64,000 nucleotides of DNA, taken from assembly GCA_028622995.1 (NCBI GenBank), contig JAJQJQ010000010.1, positions 1,984,001 to 2,048,000 of the forward strand. The letters run 5' to 3'. The notes under the pieces are model-generated. The model saw nothing but the letters and a program-made list of their open reading frames with translations. It ran no database searches and had not been told where the DNA came from. Within the stretch, counting starts at the first letter, position 1; each line of letters starts with the position of its first letter. Below, one piece after another: positions 32,878 through 45,500 of this stretch. The translations under genes and the position numbers were made by a program. The stretch comes from Panagrolaimus kolymaensis. Its lineage: Eukaryota > Nematoda > Chromadorea > Rhabditida > Panagrolaimidae.

Positions 32878-35800
32878 ATGAAAACTGTTTTAATTTTATT
32901 TGTTTTGTTGTTTGGAATTGTTTTTGGCGATGAAAATGAGGCAGTTCCAGATTTGCCATATGCTGCTCAGCCACCGCCGATTTCTGGTAAAACAAGGTAA
33001 AAGAAAGCAGATTTGAAAATTCATTCCCAAATTTAAATTTCCAGATTATTACTTTATGAATATAATTTCCATTCAAAAACAACCATTCATGATCCTCGCT
33101 TTCCAGAAGATAAAGGATTAGTTCAGGAAATAAAAGCCCGATATCTTTATGAAATGCTTCATCATGATTTAAGAGGATATATTCTTTCTCGTTATCAAGT
33201 ATTTATATTTTTACAAAAAAAAATATATGCAGTATTTTTAGATCATTGAATGCATTTCTGGTCCATGTCAAAATGTTCCAGATTTTTATGTTTATATGGT
33301 TCAAGGAGGTCAAAATTTAGTCACAGCTTTTGTTAAAATTGAAGATGAATCAGTTCAACCCGATTGGGGTGCAACAAGTGCATTGGCTTATGCCATCGCT
33401 AGTCCAGCTGAAGGTGGAATGGGTGATGAGCAAACAGTTGTAATTTATTTCAAATATTTTCAAGCTTGAATTGTGTTACTTTTTTTAGGTTATGCCACAT
33501 GGACATTGCCACCATTTTTTCGGTAGACCTGAAGATAAAACATTTACCCGAAAGGTAGATGAATGTGATTTTAGTGGTGCTCGAAATCATTCGCTTCTTT
33601 ACGGATTAGTCTCATTTGATTATCAACAATTTGTGGAATACAAGTAAATCTTTAGCACAAAACAATTAAAAACAGTGAAAAAAAATTTATAGACAAAACA
33701 AAAAAGTTGATGCTGATATTGTATTTACCGAAGCAGATGAACAATTTATTATTCAATCACCTCTCGATGAAAGATTAGCATTGCGCGTTAATTCACAGTT
33801 AGTTATTTTTATTTTTTTGCAAATAATTTAAAGAAAAAACAAAAAAGCAAGAATTTACATATATATTTAATTTTTTAGTCTTTCTTTGGAAATGATGAAT
33901 CGAACTTTGAGGGTTATGAAGCGTTATTGCGCTCACAATATAACTGGAGATGAATGTGCAGAAACAGTTTTTGGTGCAACTATTTTAGGCAAAAATTGGA
34001 ATGAAATCAACAAAAAATTAGCTAGTTTATCAACAGCCCAAACAACAACTCAAAATAACGTAATTTTTTCATTTTTAAGAGACACAACAAACATAGTTTT
34101 TTTGTGTTTTTTAGTTGGCACAATTGTTTAATGATGAACAAAATAAGCATAAAGCATGCTCAAACCCCAATGAATGCTTTGAGTTATTCAAAATGTTAAC
34201 AAACGTCATTCGTATTTCAACGCCAGAAGAAATTGAAGAAGAATTAGAAAAGCGAAAGAATGATGCGGCATTGTGAGTCAAAAAGAAAAACAAACAAAAT
34301 TTAAATAAAAAGCAGTAATTTTTAACAAACAAAAAATATATTTTAGGATAGTTTTTCTTCATGCTATTGGTGCAAGTGGAAATCCAAATACTTGGAAAAA
34401 AGCAATAGAAATTGCAAATGAATATGGTGGGCAACACCTGGCACAAAGCTTTATTGATAGTTTAGCATTCACCACTATTCCAACGACAAATGCAATAAAA
34501 ACTCTAAAGGTAATAATAATATTTTTTCCTTCTGAAAATTAAATAAAAAACGTAAAAATCGTCATAATTTTATTTTTTAGAATGAATTAAATAACAATAA
34601 TGATGATGTTAGTAAACAACTAAAATATTACAGTACTTTGGGTTATTTGATTAATCGACGATGTAAAGAAACTCCAAGTCGCTTAAATGCTTGCAACCTT
34701 GGAAAGGATCCATATTTTAACTTTTTATTAAAAAATGATATGGATGCTTCCAATGAAGATTTAAGTGCAGCTCTATGGCATTTTAACTTTAAATCGTAAT
34801 TTTTTATAGTAAATTTTTTCAAATTTGGAGCTCATTTTTTTGTAGAACTGCTGAATATTTCAAACAATTCATTTGTTCCTCCACTTCTTCGCCTGAAATG
34901 GTTGATAGAGCTTTGACTTTCTTCGAAAAGCTTAATTCCATGCATTTCGATCGTGAAATAAACATGAAATTATTAAATATTTTTCGAAATATTAGCCCCC
35001 AACCTGTTTCAACTCGTCAATCGGTTTCTGCATTGACAACCCTCGTTCGAATTGCTCCAGATTTTCCAACAATGGGTTCTTTCATTCTTCGCGGAGAAAG
35101 TAATAATCCAATAAACCATAATTTATGGTCGCAGTTTTATGAAAGAACGAAGCAATTTGTTTCTAATGGAGCGCATAAAGTAATTGCAAAGTTTCACTAT
35201 AATTTTAATTCAATGAAATTTGTAGCATGAAAGTTATTGGCGTACTTTGAGGGATTTAAAATTATTCAGACCAAATTATCTTCAACGAAGTTTAAAACGT
35301 GACGCTTCAAGCTTTTGGATTGATTACAAAAGTTAGTTGGTGTTGCTTTGATAATTTTTCAATAAAAATTTTTTTACAGATCATTCATATCCTTTGACAC
35401 TAACAGGCAGTCTTTTACCCTCAGACTCTTTTATGAATACACATTTATCGATTAAAAACAATATTTCTTTGATTAATGTATGTTTTTTAAAAGTTTGTAT
35501 TTTGTATACCTTTTTGTTTTTAGCTTGAAATTCATGATGACAAAAGCGGCGTCACTATTTTGGGTTTACCAATGGAAGCCCACAATTTGGTAATTTCCAT
35601 TTATTTTAGTGTTTGTTAAAAATTTGTTTTATTTTTAGGACCAATCAATTTACCTCCACGATTTCTCTCATTCCATTCGACTTCTCTCTGGACTAACTTT
35701 AGATCTTCAAATTTCTGTTATTTTTGGAATGAAAAATCAAGGCGAAGATCATAAAGCATCTTTTGCTCATGGTTTAGAAGTTAGTGTAAAGGCAGGTTTT

Positions 35801-36043
35801 GGTAATGCAAAAGAACACTTTGGTCAAGTTGAATCCATTTCCACAACTACTGGAGATATTAGCTCAACGGTTATTCATAAATCCTGTCCATATTTGAGTT
35901 ATAATAATGTTCAGAAAAAAATAATTTTCACTCAAAGTTCAGCAGATAAAAAAGCAACAGATAGAACTGAAACCAAAAAACTTCAAGGCGGCTCACTTAA
36001 TTTAGGAAAATTTGTTAATCAAAAATGTAATTTAGCTTCTTAA
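32878..36043 (+). CDS. Large lipid-transfer protein, microsomal triglyceride transfer protein-like
   Basis: Fourteen exons: 32878-32996, 33045-33198, 33242-33436, 33489-33643, 33693-33797, 33879-34059, 34115-34272, 34347-34509, 34581-34795, 34846-35179, 35226-35331, 35380-35477, 35524-35589 and 35639-36043, 817 codons. Signal peptide MKTVLILFVLLFGIVFG. N-terminal beta-barrel of the vitellogenin_N type (LLLYEYNFHS, CQNVPDFYVYMVQGG), helical middle (AIGASGNPNTWKKAIEIANE), then C-terminal beta sheets. There is no von Willebrand D domain or polyserine region and the length is close to MTP, so I favour the MTP large subunit (dsc-4-like) over a vitellogenin. Expected role: loading lipid onto vitellogenin/apoB-type particles in the ER with PDI. 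The in-frame upstream Met at 32767 lacks a signal peptide and was not used. Confidence 0.85.
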
Positions 36044-36292
36044 ATTATTTTTAAATAATATTCATTGACATTGATATTGTAATTGATAAAAATGCTTCAT
36101 AAAAATAATAATTACAAGTTGATCACTCGACAAAAGGAAAAAGAAAAAAGCATAAATAATTGGATATATGTAAAGCATATTGGGATAATCAAAAAAACAC
36201 GTATACAAAATAAGATTTTCGATGAGAAAAAAAGGAAATACATGTTTGTTCGATTTTTGCGAATCGAATAAGTCCTTGAACGTTGCCGCTTA

Positions 36293-37010
36293 TTATTGAT
36301 CTTCGATGACTATAAAATTTTTATTATTAAAAAAGGTTAAACCAAAAAAGAATTGGCGAAAAGTAAATAACTCCTCACCTGCAACGTCAGTTTTGACTTG
36401 AGGTTCAACATGCTTTAATTCGCTGTGGTCGAAATTTGAAGCCAATGACTTAACCTTTTCACGAACATATTCTATAATTTTTTATTTTAATTTTAATTCT
36501 AATTCAAATAAATGGAAAACAGTAATAAAAGAAAAACAAACCATCAGGAGAGGGAAGACCAGTCTTGACGACGGTTTCAACAGACTTCAATTCGGTCTTG
36601 TCAAAATTTGCGACTAATTGAGGAGTCTTTTCTTGGGCAATATCTAAATACTATTTGTAATATATTGCAAAAAAGTAAAATTGGACCAACCAGCAGGTGT
36701 TGGAAGAACAACCTTTTCATCAGTTGAAACTTGACGAAGAGTATCAGGGCGGAAGTTTTCAATGCCTTGCTTTAATTGAACATGTTGGCGCTCAGATTCA
36801 ACATCTACAAGAAAAAATTAAAAAAAATTATTGATCTAATCTCATCAATTTAATAAATCAATATATTGGTGACTCACCTTCTTTTGTTGGAAGCTTGTTT
36901 TTTTCAACGGTATCAACGTGATTTAAAGCACTATGCTTATTAGCAATTTCATTTTGAACATCTTCATCAAGTTTGAAGTATTCACTTTCAACAGCATTAT
37001 ATTCAGCCAT
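36293..37010 (-). CDS. tth-1: Tetrathymosin-beta (four WH2/thymosin repeats)
   Basis: Exons 37010-36878, 36804-36691, 36643-36542, 36471-36379 and 36309-36293, 152 codons. Four thymosin-beta/WH2 actin-binding units, with linkers near each exon boundary: MAEYNAVESEYFKLDED..., DVESERQHVQLKQGIENF, KTPQLVANFDKTELKSVET, KVKSLASNFDHSELKHVEP. The units keep the L..(N/G)FD...LK pattern with a TxxK-type C-terminal contact. Nematodes are known for a four-repeat thymosin of about this size that binds G- and F-actin; arthropod ciboulot has three. Exon ends all fall in phase 1. The last exon codes only VIEDQ. Cytosolic actin regulator, expected in gut brush border and muscle. Confidence 0.96.
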
Positions 37011-39530
37011 ATTGCTTTGTTTCTTTGTTTATAATTTCACAAATAACAAAAACTAAAAAAAAGAAGGGAAAAATAAATTATAGCTTTTGCTTACTGCAAT
37101 GCGCGCTAAAAAAAACAGAAAAAATTTTGTAAAGAGAAACTCGCGGCAAAAAAAAAGTAGTGAACAAAGAAAGACGAAATGTCACTTTAATAATTTTTTC
37201 TATCTTCGAACTATGGCAAAAGAACCTTTGTTATTGCGCAAAAAATGGGAAAAAGTCAATCATTCAAATAATCCCGTAACTGCCGTCGTCTCTCTCAACA
37301 AAAACAGCACAAAAAAAAAGTATTGTAAATTATTTGGCATGACTCAAAAACAAGAAAATAAAGAGAGAGTGTGAAAAAGGGTTTTTTCCATCCCCATTGT
37401 ATTTCCCTCCGTCGACGACGACAATCTCTCTTTTTTTGTTGCCCCCGCCTCTATCTGGACATTTGAATGAACGTGAATAAATACGCACCAGCTGGCCATC
37501 ACAACTACCGCCGCCACTGCAAAAAATAAAAAAAGCCATCACTTCCCCGATCGTCCTTGCGCATTAAAAGAAATCCTCTTTCTCTTCGCAACCATATATT
37601 GGCGTAATACAGAGCAACACAAAAAAAATATATAGAAAAAAGTGAAGTACGTAACATCGCCATCTTCTCTCTCTCCCTCAATCTAAATTTTTTTTACAAA
37701 TTTTTGTTTCATCGAATAAGGAAATTGTCTCTTTTATTAAAACTCAAAAGCTCTATCACGTTTTTTTCTTCTCTATGCTATGGGTCAGTCGATTGTCAAA
37801 ATGTTTAACTAGTTGCTTGACGATGAAGCTCTTGTTCACGCAAAAACACGTGAGTAGATGGATCGTATGTAATCGGCCTTATTGCAACACAAAAGAAAAA
37901 AAGAAAAAAACAATTCTCGTGTAAGCAATTGCTAATAAAAAAAAGTGCAGGATGATGATCTTTTTGGGCTTTGGTTTTTGCAAAAACCATTCTAAAACTA
38001 CAGGTCAAGGTTTGGATTGAGTGCGGCCGGAAAGGAGTGATTGTTTTGGAAAAATGAAAAGTAAAAGAAACAACAACACTTCGAACAAAAAATTTGGCAC
38101 ACATATTTTTTTGATCATAGGGTAATCCATAAAAAAGATAATAAGAGAACAAAAAAATCAGTGAATTGGAAAGGAAGGATGCTAAAAAATGATTGAACAA
38201 AATTTAAACTGAACTATCGAAAAGGCGTTGGTTGTATGTATTTATTGTGCAAGAAGCAAGCAAAGCAGTCTATGAAAAAAAAAGAATGAAAAAAAAATCA
38301 TAAATGAATATTACGAAATTTTGCAAGCTAGCTTTTCTATCAAATATGAACACAATGATGCTTAAAGAAGAGAAGAAAAAATAGAGCAATCACAATGGTG
38401 GTTGTTATTGTTGGGAAGGAACAACGATAGATTCCCCTGACTCATTTGTAAAAGAAAAAAACACATGAAAATGGGAAGATAAAAAAAAAACAGGAGAAAA
38501 AAAGGGCTGTGTTTACAAAAAAAAAGGAAAAAATGTATGTATAAAGGGCGGGAAAGCTAAGAAAAAAGAGAGATAATACCACATGATTTCGCTTTAATTT
38601 TTCCTTTCATTCTTCTTTTTTTTCTACTTTAATCTTACCTGAGTATTATTCAACCAAAAAAATGCAAAATCAAAATTGGTGTTTCAAAAAGATACGTTCA
38701 TTTCCTTTTTTTGTTGTTAATCATACATTCATATGTATTTAAGAGTGGTTTTTTATGAATCATTATTTTAACCACCATCGTCTGTAATGTTCTGTTGTTT
38801 CATCCTTCTTCATCTTCTTTCCTTTTTTGATAAACTCAAAAAGTTTAAAACAAAAAAATCATTTATTTCTCATTTCAAAAACAAAACCAAAGAGAAATTT
38901 TTTGTTTCGAAATGTATAAAGTGTACGATTAATAATACCCGGCAAAAAATATCTCTTATTCATCGCCGGTATTACTACACAGAAATAAATATATTTTTTT
39001 AGTTTTTATTTTTCATAAAAAAAAATTTTAGCGGTCGTTACTAAAATTAGAGCTTTGTTCAAAAACTCGGCACAAGGTGACTAATAGTCGATACTATTTC
39101 CGGAAGGAAAAAGAATAAATTTGAAATTTCAACAAAGTTCTAAATCTTCGAACATCCCATATCTTAGCAACGACAACTTTTTAACAAAAAAATTAAATTA
39201 AAATAAGGCTAAATGAAGGCTAACTGAAATCAGTAATAAAGTGACTAGTGAACAAAAAAAATTATTAACAATATTAACAATAAAATAATTATTAGAAAAA
39301 TTAACTGTAAGATTTTAAAGTTTATGAAACAATAATAAAAAAATTAAACCGAGAAAAACACAACCAATGGGAAAATTAAATTATTATTTCATGAGTCATT
39401 ATTATTTTTTGAAGGAAAAAAGTGAAATTGAGCATTTTTGTTTAAAAAAAACTGCACCACAAGAAAGAAAACAGGGATAAACATTATTTTTTTCATTTGT
39501 ATTTTTAGGTTGGACATAATTGGAATTTTT
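37011..39530. other. Intergenic, 2.5 kb
   Basis: Upstream region of the thymosin gene and 3' flank of the PDZ scaffold. Rich in A/T homopolymers; one degenerate inverted repeat at 39034-39174. No gene supported. Confidence 0.5.
39034..39174. repeat. Degenerate inverted-repeat element
   Basis: GTCGTTACTAA...TTAGAGCTTTGTT on the left is mirrored by AACAAAGTTCTAA...TTAGCAACGAC on the right, a decayed 141-bp MITE-like unit without a clear target duplication. Confidence 0.4.
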
Positions 39531-42500
39531 TTACACAGCTGATTGTAAAGTTTGGCCTCGATTATTATTATTGCGTGATTTGGGAGTTTGTGGTACTATT
39601 TTTGTTCTTTCCAACAAGAGATCAACTTCGTCCGCAGCTAAAAGGGGTACAGCCAAATTGCAATCCAAATCTTGAATATCTGTATTGTTTATCTAAAAAT
39701 TATAAAAATAATTAATTATAAAAAAATAATGAAGATTACCTTAAGAATTCGGTCAAATGGTCGAATGTTTCCACACCGATCTGCTGGGCTTCCAGGTGAA
39801 ATGGCATTAATGCAAACGCCTTCATTAGAATTTAAGCCATCAGAAACGCTAAATCCAAATGTTCGACTATCAAGATCTTTTTTAAGATGAACAGAAAAAA
39901 CAAATGTTTCGGTTATATAATTATCAAGATCATTATGAATGGGACTTGTGGAATCAATCATTCTAAGGCTGGATGCTTGCTCAGAAAGTAACATCAACAA
40001 ACTTGAAAGTCGTCGAGGGCTTGTAATAAGTTTTTCATCCAATCCATTTCCAACACTAATATGAGGTTTTGGTGGAGGCATTGCTGGTGGCAATTCAAGA
40101 GTGGAATCGGAACAAGGGCTATGTGAGCGAAGTGTTGATTCATTGACGTTTAGATAATCTTTTGCTGATACTGTCATTGCATAAGGAGGGTGCCTCAAAA
40201 TTGTACTTGAAGTATTGAGATTCATAAGTGAACCTGGAGCATTAACAGAAATGGAACTTGTTTGTTGCATTTTTCTATTTAAAATTGAACCTGAATCATC
40301 GGAATTGGAAAGTATGCATTGGCAATATTGTTTTTGGCTTGGAACATGTCCTGATAAAATACTTTCTTCTAGTTTTTTAAGCATTTCCTGTTCTCCCACA
40401 GTTTCAAGGGCTTCCAAAATCCTCTTCCATTCTTCACCATCATTGTCTTCTGAGTTATTGTTATTGCATACGCAACAGTCCGTAGCTGTATGGCTTGTAT
40501 CTGCTGTAGAACTCATACCAGAATCCCATCCAGTCCTTTCAACACTACTTCCAGCTTCTAAAAATCCAACTTTATTATTAATTTAAAGATTCACAAAAAT
40601 GTACTACCATTAGAGCTTGGAGGTTTGGAAAAGCTTCGAGCAGAAGTGGAAGAATTTTGACGTCCAGAAAGAATTAAATCTGATCTTCTATTTCCATTTG
40701 AATCAAAGCGTTTATGACCTTCGTCACTAATTCGAACGTGAACTGATGATGACATTGGCATAATTTTTCCATTAGGAGAATCTTCAAGACTTTCTACTGC
40801 ACTATCAATCGATTGAATTGGTGTACTTAATTTTCCAGAATTATCGCTAACAGAATCAGATCGAATTGTGCTTAATGGATGGGTGGAAGTTCCAGCTAAA
40901 GCTCGATGGTTTTTAGAATATATTGGGCTTATTGGCGATGAAGGTGAGGCATCTAAAAATAGTTTTTTGATTATGTTTAATGAATTTAAATAAAACTATA
41001 AAATTACAATTTGGTGGTGGATCAATTAGCCTCGAAATTTTTAAAGTTACGGAATCGGTAGATTGTTGCAAAATATGCATTGCTTCAGAAACTGTTTTAC
41101 CATCCAAAGTTTCATTATTGATTGCTAAAATTCGATCCCCCACGTGCAAAGCGCCAGTTCTAAAATTTTTATTTTATTAAATTTTGCATTAAATTTTATT
41201 TTTGAAATTCGATATACTAACCGCTCAGCGAGTCCATTACTTGCAAGCTGTGAGATTATTATTGGATCTCCTCTTTCACCATTCGATGCAATTGTAATAC
41301 CAAGCGGTTGGCCTTTGCGAGTAAGTTCAATGGAATAAATAACAAATTGAGATGAATCCAAGTCCTAAAAATGAAAGTAATTTGCTTTGCTTTTATTCAT
41401 TAAAAAAATTTACTTGATTTTCATTTTGTCTCTTTTTAATTGAAAGTTTAATAACATCTCCTGATCTTTGCAATAACCTCATAGCTTCTTCCACCGTGCA
41501 TGATTCGAGGGGAATGTTATCAATGGCAATAATTTGATCACCATGATGTAGTGAACCACATCGATGGGCTACACTCCCAGTTCTTATTTCAGAAACAACC
41601 ACTGGTTCACCCTTCTCGCCATGGGTTTCAGTTCGGCAAACTATCCCCAAATTATTTCCACGCTTTGCTAATTTCACAGTAAAATTTCCACTTGATGGAA
41701 GCACAGATTCTAAAATAAAAAACGTTCAAAAGTTAAAAAACAAGCTGTCACAAAGTGGAACACTTTTCACATACCTATAACATCAAATTCAACGGTGAGC
41801 GTCAATGATTGATTAGCATGTCTGAGAAAGTGGTTTGCTTCTTCAATCGTGCAATTCGCTGTATGCCAATCATCAATAGCTAATACTCGATCACCAACTT
41901 GTAAAACACCACACCTAAATAAATTGAATTATCAAAGGTCAAAAATATTTTTTGCAAGTTTTTTTTCTTACCTATCGGCTGGTGAACCTTTTTCTATATA
42001 AGCAATAAATAAGGGAGAAAACCTTCCCGAATCACAATCAGTGGATTTTTCATTTCGATTTAAAATTAAACCAAATCCTGATTTTGATGTTGCTTGAGAT
42101 TGAAGGAAAACTTCCATGGTTTCCATATGGCACACTTGCCCACTTGGAACAGCAGAAAAAAGGGAACCGCTTACTGAGCCTAAAAAAAAAATTTAAAGAT
42201 GGAAGGCATTGTTATTGGTAAAAAAAAGAAAAGAAGAAAAGACTTTCTAATGTGCGAATAGCTTTTTTTAAATGGCGAGAACCTTGCCATTTTCGACGTC
42301 GTAAAAAAATTTAGACCAAAAAAGAAAGTAGGATAAGATTGAAAAAAGTAGAACGTTTTGCATTTTTTTGCAGCTGGAAACAAAAACAAAACGGCCTTTG
42401 ACCAGGATCCAAAAGTGTAAATCCGGAAAGTTTTAGTCTTTTTTGCCATATGTCGCCATTAGATAGATAGAGTATTTGTTGCTCAACAAACAAAATTTTT

Positions 42501-45500
42501 AAAAATCAAAACAATATGGTTTTTTTTAAAGTGAGACTATTTAAGAAGAACATAAAGAGAGAAAGAAGTTCACTTACTGATGGTTGCAACCCCAACAATA
42601 CCGGTATAATGAAAACATAAATGAAACATTATAATATTTTTAACTCAAACTTTTCTTTAAATTACAAGAGCCTTGTATGTTTTTTGTTGGTCATCGAAAT
42701 TTAAAAATAATAAGCGAAATTCATTGAAGATTGCCACAATTAATAAACACAATCAATCATTATAGCGCATGAAGAAATATTTTTCGGGTGGCGAAGGAAT
42801 TTAGCTTTAAAAATCAAGCAAAGGTAAATCAAAAACTTATGCAATAAAATATTATTATTCAATCTCGCAATAAAATAAAATAAAATAAAATAATAAATAA
42901 TGATAAATGGCTTTTTGAGCACGTAGACACACACGTCGACTAATATCGAAAGAGGTAAGACGAAAAAGTTATTATAGCCGCTTGCCTCCCTGACTGGAGA
43001 GGATACAACTTGCTTTTGCTATATATTTTTTTTATCTAGTTCCGCTTTGATTTGATACTCTCTGGTCAAAAAAAATGTCGCAGTTGATCTCTCAGTCGCT
43101 CTCTCTCACTTTTTCGAGAAACAAGGAACGCATAACTTATTTTTTTGAAATAATTTTCGATCCTCAAATAATCTCAAATTTAAAGGATAAAATTTTCTAG
43201 AAAAAAGAAAACAAAAAAGACAAATGACGAACTTCGACACGCGATAAAAAAAACTTAATTTTTATGTTTCCGCTTTTTTTATTATTGACGAAAAACATTA
43301 AAGAAGCTGCAAGATGCTAATTGTAAATTGATCTGCAAATTATAACACATACAAACACAAAAACTAGTGTGAATAACAAACGCTTTTGTCATAAAAAAAG
43401 TGAGGAAGCAAGCAGTTAAACCACTGCCGACCGAGAAGAAAAAGATTGCTGCTTGCTTGTTCCAAAAGTTGTAGGAAACGATCGTAAAAATTTGAAAGTA
43501 GTTTTCTCTTTTTTTATCGCGCTTTTAACTAACTAATTATTCAAGAAGAAGCAAATCGATATAGGAAAATGAAAAAGAAGAATGTAAATGAGAAAAGTTT
43601 ATGAAAAAATAGTTTACCAGTTGATCGAGATGATGGTGGATTTCCAGAATCCACATGCACCGAACGACTGAATTCTGTACTTTGGATCATGGCTGTTGGT
43701 GGTGAAGAGGAATGATGAACGGCAGGAACGGATCCAGATAAGCCTTGCCTTTTTTGTTGTTCAACAGCATTTGAAGTGAATCTAAAATTTATAAGATGTT
43801 TTTTAGTATTTTTATTTTTTAAAGGAAAATTAAAGTCTTTTATTTGCAATCTAAGTAAGACATTACTAACCTTTGAATTTTTTGAGTTTTTCTTCGTTCA
43901 TTCAGAAGTGGTTTTTCATGTGATCGAGTCCTTTGACTAAACTGCCTCACACTCGAAGATGGTTGATAATCACATGATTCTGATCTCTTCGAACTTTGAC
44001 TTTCTCTGGAATTTATCATTTTCTCATTTATATGGTGGTTGCTTCTATGTCGTCGACCACTTCTCCTTCCAGCACCATCTTTTTTCATTTGACTATGTGG
44101 CAGAATTTCAAGTTTTACCGTGGAACAATACCCTCTCAATAACTGCATGGCTTCTTCCAATGTTGTAAATTCTAGTCCAATTCCATCAATGCCAAGAATT
44201 TCATCGTCAGCATGAACTGCGCCACAGCTTAAAAACAAAAAATGTTAAAAATTGCAAGTATTTTATCAATTTACCGATCTGCAACTGATGCAGGAATGAC
44301 ATGGTCAATAAAAACACCATGTTTTTGAATATTCGAAATTGGATCATTTTTATCATAAATTTTAAGAATCAATCCAAAATCCGTTCCTGGGGTTTTATCA
44401 ACTTCAACCATCAATGGCCCGGTTGCATTTTTGACTGTTTCAAAAAGAGAAACGTCATATTCAACCATGAAACGACCCATAACATCTATTTCACGGATGT
44501 GTTTCAAAGTGCTTGCTAAAGTAGCGCTAAAAACATCCATTCCATTTATGCTGATAATTCTATCTCCAACACGCAGCCTTCCCTCTCTAGAAAAAATATT
44601 ATTTGTAAAAGTTTATAAAATTTTGATTAATTTACCTATGTGCTGGACCTCCAGGTCTGATAGCTGTAATAGTAATAGCTCTTGATTTCCTTGGATCTGG
44701 GCCATATGAACCACCGCGAATGGTGAATCCAAAGCCACCAGTTTCTTTTTCTAATATTATTTCAGCGCATCGACTCATTGTATTTTTAGGTTTAATAAAC
44801 ACTGGATCATTTAAACTATATTCAACTTCCAATTTTACTGTATCTCCAGCCGAACGTAAAACAGTTAAAATTTGTTCATGAGTAAGTGAAGCAACTCTAA
44901 TATCATTTACTGCTATGACTCTACAAAATTATAATAGTTCAAAATTTATCAAATATATTAATGGAATAAAACAAACCGTTCCCCAGCTTGTAATTGATCA
45001 CATCGGTGTGCAATAAATCCTGGACGTAAAAATGATATGGTTGGTGGAATTGCTCGATCAGCGCCGCCTGAAGAAAAAAAAGCTTACGAATGTTTCAATA
45101 AATTTCTAAGAATTTTAAAGGGAAAAAACATAAAAAGAAAAGAAAAAAACTTTTCTTGCGGGAAAAAAGGCATTGAAATTGAAATATTAAAAATGACGGG
45201 GCATATTTCAAAGAAGCAAAAAAAAGCTTGAGCTTCGCTTTTCTTTCTTCTCTCATATTTTTCTTAATTTGCATATTTCGATTACATTAATTTTTATGCT
45301 CAAAAAATATGAGAGAGATATATTTCTAAATATGAACTTTTGAGATCCGCTTTTGAGTCTGTTTTTTTCAACAAAGAAAGCAAGAAAAAATAAAACAGAT
45401 GTTGCTGCTTCTTTCTTCTTTTTTTGGTTTTGAAAAGTGTTTTTTCTTTCGTTTTTTCTTTTGCTGATGATCTATTATGATGTATTTCGTCTCCTATTTT

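Noticed and set aside
37805..38200. 131-codon minus-strand frame
   Set aside because: Low-complexity Phe/Ser-rich translation of A-rich DNA, no splice signals or domain, in a region with no other coding character.
39716..41704. Separate short PDZ genes
   Set aside because: Exon phases and the 3-3-1 domain order show that they are exons of one seven-PDZ scaffold gene.
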